A DNA stretch of 49,277 bases from UBA4416 sp040389965 (GTDB lineage Bacteria > Bacteroidota > Bacteroidia > B-17B0 > Aurantibacillaceae), in contig JAZJZF010000002.1 in NCBI GenBank assembly GCA_040389965.1, forward strand, positions 1-49,277. Direction: 5' to 3'. Of the stretch, positions 16,064 to 23,691 are shown one piece after another. The notes beneath the pieces were generated by a model. That model did not search any database. It worked only from the letters and a program-made list of their open reading frames with translations, and was not told the DNA's origin. Each line of letters begins with the position of its first letter. Position 1 is the first letter of the stretch. The position numbers and the translations under genes are program-made.

Positions 16064-19000
16064 ATGAAATTACTTTTTAAAATATTTATCTTTTTTCTGT
16101 TTTTTCTTTTTGCTTGTAACGGAAAAGTAAAACAACATCAAATTTCATTTGCCCCAAAAGTTACTGAAGCCAAAGGCTACATTGTACCCAAAGATAGCGA
16201 AAGCGAACCAAAAACAATTCCTGCCGGAATACCAATTACAGTAAAAACAGGCCAACCAAAAGTAAACCCAACAAATTTAAATATCCACATTGCAGGGCAA
16301 CCAAAAATTATTAGCGCAGGATTACCAAAAATTAATACCCCAGGCATCGATACTTTTTTATTACCAAAAACAATACCTGCAATTAGAAAAACCAAGCCTA
16401 CAGGTACCCCCGAAATTATAATTGCCAAAGATGCTGCGGCTAAAGATATTAATCCTGCTAACTTTTCTTTTTACAAAACTCTTCAAGGTTTAAAACACAA
16501 CAGCATTCGTTGTATGTTGCAGGACAAAACCGAAAACCTTTGGTTCGGCACTTATGGTGGGGGGGTATGCCGTTACGACGGAAAATCTTTTACCAATTAT
16601 ACCGAGAAGGAAGGATTAAATAATAATGTTGTTAACGCAATTTTAGAGGATAAAACCGGAAACCTATGGTTTGGTACTTATGGCGGGGGCGTTTGCTGTT
16701 ATGATGGAAAAACCTTTAGCAATTATACCGAGAAAGAAGGTTTGAGCAATAATTTTGTTAATGCAATTTTAGAAGATAAAAACAAAAATCTCTGGTTCGG
16801 CACTTATGGTGGGGGGGTATGCCGTTACGATGGAAAATCTTTTACCATTTTTACTGAGAAAGAAGGCCTGAGCAATAATGTTGTTAACGCAATTTTAGAG
16901 GATAAAACCGGAAACCTATGGTTTGGTACTTATGGCGGGGGCGTTTGCTGTTATGATGGAAAAACCTTTAGCAATTATACCGAGAAAGAAGGTTTGAGCA
17001 ATAATTTTGTTAATGCAATTTTAGAAGATAAAAACAAAAATCTCTGGTTCTGCACGAATGGAGGTGTCTGTCGTTATGACGGAAAATCTTTTACCAATTT
17101 TACTGAGAAAGAAGGCCTGAGCAATAATATTGTTTTCTCAATCTTAGAAGATAAAACGGGAAACCTATGGTTTGGCACGAATGGCGGTATTTGTCGCTAC
17201 GACGGGAAAACCTTTAGCAATTATACTGAGAAAGAAGGTATGAGTAATAATGTTGTTTTCTCAATTTTAGAAGATAAAACGGGAAACCTTTGGTTCGGTA
17301 CAAATGGCGGAGGGGTCTGCCGTTATGGAAAAAACTTTAGCAGTTTTACAGAGAAAGAAGGCCTAAGCAATAATATTGTTAACACAATTTTAGAAGATAA
17401 AACCGGAAATATTTGGTTTGGCACTTATGGCGGGGGTGTTTGTTGTTATAATGGAAAAACCTTTACCAATTATACAGAGAAAGAAGGCCTGAGTAATAAT
17501 CAAGTTTTCTCAATTTTAGAAGATAAAACCGGAAACCTTTGGTTCGGAACGAATGGCGGAGGGGTGTCCTGTTATAATGGAAAAACCTTTAGCAATTATA
17601 CAGAGAAAGAAGGCTTGAGTAATAATCAAGTTTTCTCAATTTTAGAAGATAAAACCGGAAATATTTGGTTTGGCACGTATGGCGGGGGTGTTTGTTGTTA
17701 TAATGGAAAAACCTTTACCAAATTTACAAAGAAAGAAGGGCTCAGTAATAATCTTGTTACTACAATTATAGAAGATAAAACCGGAAACCTTTGGTTCGGA
17801 ACGAATGGCGGGGGAGTGTCCTGTTACAATGGGAAAACCTTTACCAATTATACAGAGAAAGAAGGCTTGAGCAATAATGTCGTTTATTCAATTTTAGAAG
17901 ATAAAACCGGAAACCTTTGGTTCGGCACAAATGGCGGCGTATGTTGCTACGACGGAAAAACCTTTACCAAATTTACTGAGAAAGAAGGGCTGTCAAATAA
18001 TGCAGTACTAAATATGATACAGGATGCAGAAGGAAATATTTGGTTTGGTACACGGAAAGGATTGAGTGAAATTAAACGGCTACAGCTAATAAAATTTGCT
18101 GAAAAAAATGAGAATTTCGATCCCATAAAACAGGTGTTTTTTTATAACTATGGCTATAACGATGGCTTTTTAGGTTTAAACTGCCGGCGTAATTCTGTTT
18201 TGCAGGATAGTAAAGGTAAAATATGGTGGGGCGCTGATGTACTTACCTGTTATGACCCTAAAGCAACTATTACAGATACAGCCGCCCCAATGGTTAATCT
18301 AACAAGCGTAGAATTATTTGGCGAAAAAATTGCTTGGGCAAATTTAAATGCTGTATATATAGACAGTTCGGCTAAGGAGATTATTAGAGGCAAAATAAAT
18401 GATACCCTGCTTTCCAACGGAATTTTATTGAAAAATATAAAATTCGATGGCTTAACCAAGTGGTACAACTTACCTGAGCATTTAAGTTTACCATACAATA
18501 ATAACAACGTTACTTTTAATTTTATTGGCGTACACATGCAAAGTCGTAACCATATTAAATACCAATATAAATTAGAGGGTATGGACTCTGATTGGAGTTC
18601 AATTACTGATAGAACAGAAGCACCATATGGAAATTTACCAAGTGGTGATTATATTTTTAAAATAAAAGCCATGAATCAAAGCGGTAATTGGAGTGAACCC
18701 TTTGAATACAAATTCGAAGTGCGCGCACCGTGGTGGCAAACATGGTGGTTCCGCACATTAGTTGCAATATTAATAATTATTGGAGCCTATTTTTTTTACT
18801 ATTGGCGAACCGCGTCACTTAGAAGAGATAAGGAAATATTAGAGCAAACAGTTGAAGAAAGGACAGCTGAGGTTGTTGAACAAAAACATTTAATAGAAGA
18901 AAAGCACAAAGAAATTACAGATAGCATAAATTACGCTGAACGGATACAGCGGGCATTATTAGCCAGCAAAAAATTATTGGATGAAAACCTAAGGGATTAT

Positions 19001-19681
19001 TTTATTTTATTTAAACCTAAGGATGTTGTAAGCGGAGATTTTTACTGGGCTACAAAATTAAACAATGACCATTTTGTTTTAGTAACAGCTGATAGCACGG
19101 GTCATGGTGTGCCGGGCGCCATTATGAGTATTGTAAACATCGCCAGTCTAAAAGAAGCAGCTATGCAGGGAATAACCAGTCCGGATTTATTCCTAAACGA
19201 AACAAGAAGATTAGTTATCGAAAATTTAAAAAATGATGGAAGCGCAGAAGGTGGCAAAGATGGCATGGATGGAAGTTTCCTGAGTTTTGATTTTAAAAAT
19301 AATATTCTAAATTGTGCGACAGCTAATAATCCTATTTGGGTTATCCGGGCTTCGATAGGTTCAGCTCCCGCAGAATTAATTGAAATAGAAGCAGATCATT
19401 TTCCTATTGGCAAGCACGATAGAGATAAAACTCCTTTTACCTTACACACATTAAATCTGCAAAAAGGGGATGTTGTTTATACATTAACTGATGGCTTCCC
19501 CGACCAGTTTGGTGGAGTGAAAGGCAAAAAATTTATGAGCAAAAAACTTAAGATATTATTGAGTAACAATGCTCATTTACCAATGGAAGAGCAAAAAACA
19601 TTATTAGAAACAACCTTTACAACTTGGGTTGGTAATTTAAAACAAGTAGACGATGTAACATTAATTGGGATTAGGGTTTAA
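16064..19681 (+). CDS. Two-component-regulator-propeller sensor with SpoIIE/PP2C phosphatase output
   Basis: A 1205-residue signalling protein. N-terminus MKLLFKIFIFFLFFLFAC-NGK is a signal or anchor with a lipobox-like FFLFAC. A Pro/Ile-rich stretch with repeated G-x-PK units covers 40-135. About 14 Reg_prop blades (NLWFGTYGGGVCRYDGKSFTNYTEKEGL type) span about 140-735, consistent with two seven-bladed propellers. A Y_Y_Y domain is at about 815-885 and a membrane helix at about 893-912, followed by a coiled coil with EERTAEVVEQK. The SpoIIE-type Ser/Thr phosphatase is at about 950-1205, with FKPKDVVSGDFYW, ADSTGHGVPGAIMS and a final VDDVTLIGIRV. It should sense an extracytoplasmic signal and dephosphorylate a cytoplasmic partner. 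No partner gene lies beside it. A terminator follows at 19799. Confidence 0.92.
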   Translation: MKLLFKIFIFFLFFLFACNGKVKQHQISFAPKVTEAKGYIVPKDSESEPKTIPAGIPITVKTGQPKVNPTNLNIHIAGQPKIISAGLPKINTPGIDTFLLPKTIPAIRKTKPTGTPEIIIAKDAAAKDINPANFSFYKTLQGLKHNSIRCMLQDKTENLWFGTYGGGVCRYDGKSFTNYTEKEGLNNNVVNAILEDKTGNLWFGTYGGGVCCYDGKTFSNYTEKEGLSNNFVNAILEDKNKNLWFGTYGGGVCRYDGKSFTIFTEKEGLSNNVVNAILEDKTGNLWFGTYGGGVCCYDGKTFSNYTEKEGLSNNFVNAILEDKNKNLWFCTNGGVCRYDGKSFTNFTEKEGLSNNIVFSILEDKTGNLWFGTNGGICRYDGKTFSNYTEKEGMSNNVVFSILEDKTGNLWFGTNGGGVCRYGKNFSSFTEKEGLSNNIVNTILEDKTGNIWFGTYGGGVCCYNGKTFTNYTEKEGLSNNQVFSILEDKTGNLWFGTNGGGVSCYNGKTFSNYTEKEGLSNNQVFSILEDKTGNIWFGTYGGGVCCYNGKTFTKFTKKEGLSNNLVTTIIEDKTGNLWFGTNGGGVSCYNGKTFTNYTEKEGLSNNVVYSILEDKTGNLWFGTNGGVCCYDGKTFTKFTEKEGLSNNAVLNMIQDAEGNIWFGTRKGLSEIKRLQLIKFAEKNENFDPIKQVFFYNYGYNDGFLGLNCRRNSVLQDSKGKIWWGADVLTCYDPKATITDTAAPMVNLTSVELFGEKIAWANLNAVYIDSSAKEIIRGKINDTLLSNGILLKNIKFDGLTKWYNLPEHLSLPYNNNNVTFNFIGVHMQSRNHIKYQYKLEGMDSDWSSITDRTEAPYGNLPSGDYIFKIKAMNQSGNWSEPFEYKFEVRAPWWQTWWFRTLVAILIIIGAYFFYYWRTASLRRDKEILEQTVEERTAEVVEQKHLIEEKHKEITDSINYAERIQRALLASKKLLDENLRDYFILFKPKDVVSGDFYWATKLNNDHFVLVTADSTGHGVPGAIMSIVNIASLKEAAMQGITSPDLFLNETRRLVIENLKNDGSAEGGKDGMDGSFLSFDFKNNILNCATANNPIWVIRASIGSAPAELIEIEADHFPIGKHDRDKTPFTLHTLNLQKGDVVYTLTDGFPDQFGGVKGKKFMSKKLKILLSNNAHLPMEEQKTLLETTFTTWVGNLKQVDDVTLIGIRV
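16547..17050 (+). repeat. 252-bp in-frame tandem duplication within the propeller
   Basis: 16547-16798 and 16799-17050 are nearly identical at the base level. Each unit is exactly 252 bases (84 codons, two blades), so blade 4 repeats blade 2 exactly. Each unit has a run of seven Gs (16559-16565 and 16811-16817). The near identity means a recent duplication or gene conversion, well below the divergence among the other blades. Confidence 0.85.
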
Positions 19682-19696
19682 TTGACGTTAACCGTT

Positions 19697-19781
19697 TTAT
19701 AATACATGTGCATATAAGTCCCAAATCCGAGCAAGATTCCTTGTGTCTTTGAGAATATCGTTCATATTTGGTCTGGAAGGG
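19697..19781 (-). repeat. Copy 1 of a dispersed micro-ORF repeat (LARIWDLY family)
   Basis: Minus-strand ATG at 19765 opens a 22-codon frame, MNDILKDTRNLARIWDLYAH followed by VL and a stop at 19697-19699. The frame matches copy 2 at 21927-21990 (KYKDIRDLARIWDLYGHLL) in both DNA and peptide. Its upstream bases CCAGACCAAATATGAAC match copy 4 at 28446-28476. The family is not recognised. Confidence 0.5.
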
Positions 19782-19798
19782 GGGTACATGAACAGAAT

Positions 19799-19832
19799 CC
19801 CTTGGTAAATGGTTATTTATCAAGGGTTTTTT
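19799..19832 (+). terminator. Terminator downstream of the sensor gene
   Basis: Stem CCCTTG (19799-19804) with CAAGGG (19821-19826), extended inward by AAAT/ATTT, then TTTTTT. It lies about 120 bases after the sensor stop and beyond the repeat copy. Confidence 0.75.
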
Positions 19833-19915
19833 GTTCGACCGATTCTTATCAAAAACGCAAAACAGTTTGCTTCCAATTAGTTACGTGTTCGAGTTTGTCA
19901 GCTGAGCATAAAAAA

Positions 19916-20098
19916 CTAAAGTTTAATTTCAGGAGTTTTTGCTTCTTTCTTTTGCGTTTTTAAGAAGACATCGTAATCTAATTTTGCCAACATGTACAGA
20001 AAATCCCTTACTTGAGAAACCTCTTCATCCGTGTAAATTGAGCCATCACTTTGTAGAATTTTTTTGCATTTCCTTAAACTAATTTTTTCTATTTCCAT
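19916..20098 (-). CDS. Small hypothetical protein
   Basis: A 60-residue charged cytoplasmic protein, MEIEKISLRKCKKILQSDGS, then YTDEEVSQVRDFLYMLAKLDYD. An upstream in-frame ATG at 20158 would add 20 residues (MVFRLVKGLK), but the ATG at 20098 starts on the conserved-looking part. Proteins with this IS-L--CKKIL---G--Y(T)DEE(V)--(I/V)R-FLY-LA-LDY pattern recur as small orphan genes in Bacteroidota. The function is unknown; it looks all-helical. It is divergent from the M56 gene, with 182 bases between the starts. Confidence 0.65.
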   Translation of the reverse strand: MEIEKISLRKCKKILQSDGSIYTDEEVSQVRDFLYMLAKLDYDVFLKTQKKEAKTPEIKL

Positions 20099-20219
20099 AC
20101 TATAATTGTACAAAATTAAGTTGAGGGATTTTAAACCTTTGACTAGACGAAACACCAATTGATTTATTTTTCAGACCTAACCGCTTTAAAACTGACAAAC
20201 AAGTTAATCAATTTAATAA

Positions 20220-20254
20220 TAAGTTGTATAACTTAAATATAAGTTATAGATTTG
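20220..20254 (+). promoter_or_regulatory. BlaI-type operator array overlapping the promoter of the M56-BlaI operon
   Basis: Three half-sites at exact 10-base steps: TAAGTT (20220), AACTTA (20230), TAAGTT (20240). They form two overlapping perfect dyads, TAAGTTGTATAACTTA and AACTTAAATATAAGTT. The Bacteroidota -7 element TAGATTTG is at 20247-20254, and a TTG at 20224-20226 lies 20 bases upstream, so the dyads cover the -33 element and the spacer. This is the expected arrangement for autorepression by the BlaI-like protein encoded in the operon. Confidence 0.75.
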
Positions 20255-20280
20255 TTGCGTAATCTTTAAAAACTACAATC

Positions 20281-21528
20281 ATGGTTAATTTAATTTTTAA
20301 TTATCTCCTTAAGAGTTCTCTTTGTTTGATTCTCTTTATGGTAACGTACAAAATACTTATTGCTAACAGGACGAATTTCTCATGGATGAGATTTTATCTT
20401 TTAGTTAGTATGGCTCTTAGTTTAATTTTACCAGTAATTATCATTCCGATTGAGTGGTCAGCCAAATTAATTCCAACCCATTCATTTCCAAATACGTTTT
20501 TAATGCAGACTACACATACAGCGACCACAGTTGTAAATAACAATCCAAATTTAAATCAAGCTAATTCAGGTATTTCTATACTCGAAATGATTCTATTCAT
20601 TGCTTTTATAGTTTATGTAATTGGAATTATTTATAAATCCTATCACTTTGTCATGAATTTGATAGAAATGAGTGGTTTTATTAAAAAAAGCTTTAAAGTA
20701 AAAGAAGAAAATTATTGGATCGTTTGCCTTAAAAGCGAAATACCAGCCTTCTCTTTTTTTAATTATATTTTTATTAATAACACGTATAAAAATCTTTCCT
20801 CTAATGAACTAGATATTATAAAGAAACATGAAATGGTGCACGTAAAACAATACCACACACTTGATATTTTATTTGTTGAACTTGTTGGTATAATATTTTG
20901 GTTCAACCCAATAGTAAACTATTTAAAGCGATCTCTTAAAGAAATTCACGAATATATAGTTGATGAAAGAATTGCCGGGCATGGCGAAAATAAAAAGGCA
21001 TACGCACAATTATTATTAACCTTAGCTTCTGACACTAAAGCATTTGATCTTGCAACAAGTTTTACAGGCGAACACATTAAACGCAGAATTCAAATGCTGG
21101 CAAGGCCAAGGACTTCGCCAAAATACAAGATTATATATGTTGTTCTTGTTCCACTCATTGCCATGTTGCTATTATCATTCTCTTATTTAAAAACACCTAA
21201 GGCGAATTCCAAAGTTGCCCTTATTAAGTTGGAGTTAAAAAAATACTGTGGCGTGTACTCTCCATCAAAAAAAGCAAGTAACTTCGGACTTAAGCCAATT
21301 GAAATAACACTTAAGAACAATATGCTATTTGCTAATGGAACTGATGCTTTACATTTCGAATCAGACAGCATATTCTCTTACACTGATGATGGTGCCAGAA
21401 GTATTCAATTCGATCTGGATAATAAAAAAGAAGTTACAGGTTGTGCTTTATTAAAGTTTGAAACAAGGGGGCATTCAAATTATATAATTTTAAAGGGCGA
21501 ATATTTGAAAAACAAACAGGCAAAATAA
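20281..21528 (+). CDS. BlaR1/MecR1-type M56 metallopeptidase sensor with C-terminal DUF3471-like domain
   Basis: A 415-residue membrane protein with about four helices. The zinc motif HEMVH is at 183-187 in a cytoplasmic loop, followed by FVELVGIIFWFNP, typical of M56 peptidases. The conserved region EIHEYIVDERIAG contains the third metal ligand zone. The last helix is near 285-300. The extracytoplasmic tail (about 310-410, LKKYCGVYSPSK..PIEITLKNNMLF..IQFDLDNKKEVTGCAL) resembles the small DUF3471-type beta domain rather than a beta-lactam-binding penicillin sensor. The model from BlaR1 is ligand sensing, protease activation and loss of BlaI repression. The ligand here is probably not a beta-lactam, and no beta-lactamase gene is nearby. 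The BlaI-like gene follows after 12 bases. Confidence 0.85.
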   Translation: MVNLIFNYLLKSSLCLILFMVTYKILIANRTNFSWMRFYLLVSMALSLILPVIIIPIEWSAKLIPTHSFPNTFLMQTTHTATTVVNNNPNLNQANSGISILEMILFIAFIVYVIGIIYKSYHFVMNLIEMSGFIKKSFKVKEENYWIVCLKSEIPAFSFFNYIFINNTYKNLSSNELDIIKKHEMVHVKQYHTLDILFVELVGIIFWFNPIVNYLKRSLKEIHEYIVDERIAGHGENKKAYAQLLLTLASDTKAFDLATSFTGEHIKRRIQMLARPRTSPKYKIIYVVLVPLIAMLLLSFSYLKTPKANSKVALIKLELKKYCGVYSPSKKASNFGLKPIEITLKNNMLFANGTDALHFESDSIFSYTDDGARSIQFDLDNKKEVTGCALLKFETRGHSNYIILKGEYLKNKQAK

Positions 21529-21540
21529 AAGAGATAAATC

Positions 21541-21903
21541 ATGGATGAATTAACAAAAGCAGAGGAACGTATTATGCTGATATTCTGGAAACTTCAAAAA
21601 GCGTTTGTAAAAGATGTTTTGGCTGAGATAACTGACAAACCAAAACCACCATACAATACCATTTCATCTGTAGCAAGAATTCTTGCAAGTAAAGGGTATT
21701 TAAAATATAACACATACGGAAAAACATACGAATATTATCCAGCGATTTCTCAAGCGGATTATCGGAAAATTAAAGTAAAAAAAATGCTATCCGGTTATTT
21801 TAGCGACTCCCCTGCTTCTCTTCTGTCTTTTATGGTAAACGAAGACAAGCTAAGTAAAAAGGAGATAGAAAAAATGAAAGAAATAATAAAACAGATAAAG
21901 TAA
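21541..21903 (+). CDS. BlaI/MecI/CopY-family transcriptional repressor
   Basis: A 120-residue winged-helix repressor: MDELTKAEERIMLIFWKLQKAFVKDVLAEI is the family's usual opening helix, and PPYNTISSVARILASKGYLKY is the recognition helix and wing. The C-terminal dimer helices contain SLLSFMVNEDKLSKKEIEKMKEIIKQIK. In family members the protease partner cleaves the dimer region. It is second in the operon after the M56 sensor, 12 bases downstream; many BlaI-BlaR pairs have the opposite order. Its likely target is the dyad array at 20220-20245. Confidence 0.9.
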   Translation: MDELTKAEERIMLIFWKLQKAFVKDVLAEITDKPKPPYNTISSVARILASKGYLKYNTYGKTYEYYPAISQADYRKIKVKKMLSGYFSDSPASLLSFMVNEDKLSKKEIEKMKEIIKQIK

Positions 21904-21926
21904 TCTTGGCCTGTGCGTAAAGAAAT

Positions 21927-21990
21927 TTAATCCTCTTTTAACAGGTGACCATACAAGTCCCAAATCCGTGCAAGATCCCTTATATCTTTG
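21927..21990 (-). repeat. Copy 2 of the LARIWDLY repeat, fused to a T9SS fragment
   Basis: Minus-strand reading gives KYKDIRDLARIWDLYGHLLK ending with a stop at 21927-21929. Bases 21950-21985 match copy 1 (19711-19746) with few differences. The match ends at about 21988, exactly where the T9SS sorting-domain remnant on the plus strand begins, so this is a recombination junction. Confidence 0.55.
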
Positions 21991-22200
21991 TATTTTTTAA
22001 TTGATTCAGAAGATGAGGCCTTACAGGTGCAAATTGAATTGTATGATGTGCAGGGAAGGTTAATGACAAAAAAAGTAGTAGAACATACAGAAGAGGCTCA
22101 TAAGCTGGAATTGACTACCTTTGCAGAAGGAGTTTACTTTTACAGGGTAAGTGCCGGTGCCGGGTATTTAAAAACAGGTAAAATTGTAGTCATTAAATAA
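21988..22200 (+). pseudogene. 5'-truncated T9SS type A sorting domain
   Basis: The frame begins abruptly inside the sorting domain (YFLIDSEDEALQVQIELYD) and runs to FAEGVYFYRVSAGAGYLKTG-KIVVIK and a stop. The last 70-80 bases are about 94 percent the same as the 3' end of the following gene (23602-23680). No signal peptide or cargo domain is present, and the only possible start is a TTG at the junction. It is the tail of a third cargo gene whose front was replaced by the repeat at 21927-21990. Confidence 0.8.
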
Positions 22201-22201
22201 C

Positions 22202-23680
22202 ATGCCAACCAGAGTTTATATCCTATTATCTGTGCTTTGCCTGTTGTTACAAACAGGCAAAGCACAGATATATTTTAGTAACCGCTATGATAATTTTAAT
22301 AATGGTGATATTAATACGGGTATCACTTTTTTTGAAAATGAATATTTAACTTATGGCTGCGCTGCAAACACACATAGTTTTTATTCCCTAAATCTTGGTT
22401 TAACCAATTTAACAGGAGTGCGAACAGTAAACAAGACCTATAATTATTATTCAAATCGCTTAGTACCTCACAATGGAAAGGCTTTACGATATGCTAATCA
22501 CGAATTTTCTATTGCCGGAACCCGTTTTTATGCATCAGATACGAGCCTGGTTTTTTTATGGAGGTTTGATGCTAATTTAGACAGTATTAAATACCAGGAA
22601 TATGGCTACCTCAATAAAACCAATCAGGTGTTTGGTATCATAAGAGGTGCAGGAAATGCTATTTATCTGACAGGAAGCGTAGACAGTTTATATAAGAATG
22701 CTGATATTCTATTAATCAAAACGGACACTTTAGGAAATGAGCTTTGGAAAAAGAAAATAGGTTTATCCACATGGGATGAAACAGCCCTTTCGATTGATAC
22801 CTTAAACGGAAAGTTAATTATTTCAGGTAATCAAATGCCTCATGCATCTTCCTCAACCAGTGGTTTTGTAATGTATTTAGATACTGCAGGAAATACCATC
22901 TGGCAAAAAACAGTGATCACTAATGGTGGTTATGGCGGCTGTGTAGCAAAAAAATTGAAAGACGGAAACGTGCTTATATACAGCCGCATTAAAAAATACA
23001 GTATAGGCAGTGTTGATTATTATAAATTACAGGTAGAGAAAATTGATGCCGCTAATACGACCATTTGGTTAAAGGAATATTATCCTTTGGGCGGTTCAAA
23101 TCCTTATGCTATGATCGAGAACAATGATGGCAATATGGTGATTTGTGGCCAAAGAGGATATACTAACAATACTGTAAGCGGTACAGTTTATGAAATTAAC
23201 CAAAACGGCGATAGTTTATTTTACCGTGAATACCGTATCCTGCCTAACAGTCAGAATTATTTCAGGGATGTGATCCAGGCGCCCGATAAGGGCTATTGTT
23301 TTTCAGGTTTTGTAAGTCCTCTCAATGGCGATGGTGGCACACAGGACATCTGGTTATTGAAAGTGGATAGTAATTTTTGTGAAAGCGCGGGTATTTGCAC
23401 AACAGGTATTTACGACAGGGAAATGGGATCAGGGAGTGTAAGTGTCTATCCAAATCCTGCAAATAGTGAAGTCTATTTTGAGTTCGAGGAGCAGCCATCA
23501 AAACCTCTATGGATAGAACTAAGCAATACACGGGGAAGTAGTGTATACACGGCAATCATCCAAAACACCCATGAGCCTTACCGCTTAAATTTGAGTAACT
23601 TTGCAGAAGGGGTTTACTTTTACAGGCTAAGTGCCGGTGCCGGTTATTTAAAAACAGGTAAAATAGTTGTGATTAAATAA
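22202..23680 (+). CDS. Secreted T9SS cargo protein, beta-propeller type
   Basis: A 492-residue exported protein. Signal peptide 1-21 (ends QTGKA-QIYFSN). The body has repeated propeller-like motifs such as ILLIKTDTLGNELWKKKIG, GFVMYLDTAGNTIWQKTV and DNDGNMVICG-like blocks, common in Bacteroidota surface proteins. The type A sorting domain occupies the last 80 residues (VYPNPANSEVYFEFEE ... FAEGVYFYRLSAGAGYLKTG), which sends the protein through the type IX system to the cell surface. It starts 1 base after the truncated copy. The function of the propeller is not predicted. Confidence 0.88.
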   Translation: MPTRVYILLSVLCLLLQTGKAQIYFSNRYDNFNNGDINTGITFFENEYLTYGCAANTHSFYSLNLGLTNLTGVRTVNKTYNYYSNRLVPHNGKALRYANHEFSIAGTRFYASDTSLVFLWRFDANLDSIKYQEYGYLNKTNQVFGIIRGAGNAIYLTGSVDSLYKNADILLIKTDTLGNELWKKKIGLSTWDETALSIDTLNGKLIISGNQMPHASSSTSGFVMYLDTAGNTIWQKTVITNGGYGGCVAKKLKDGNVLIYSRIKKYSIGSVDYYKLQVEKIDAANTTIWLKEYYPLGGSNPYAMIENNDGNMVICGQRGYTNNTVSGTVYEINQNGDSLFYREYRILPNSQNYFRDVIQAPDKGYCFSGFVSPLNGDGGTQDIWLLKVDSNFCESAGICTTGIYDREMGSGSVSVYPNPANSEVYFEFEEQPSKPLWIELSNTRGSSVYTAIIQNTHEPYRLNLSNFAEGVYFYRLSAGAGYLKTGKIVVIK

Positions 23681-23691
23681 TTCAGACAAAA

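Noticed and set aside
16547..18010. Regular repeats that might suggest a CRISPR array
   Set aside because: They lie in one long reading frame, repeat with a 126-base blade period, and encode propeller blades.
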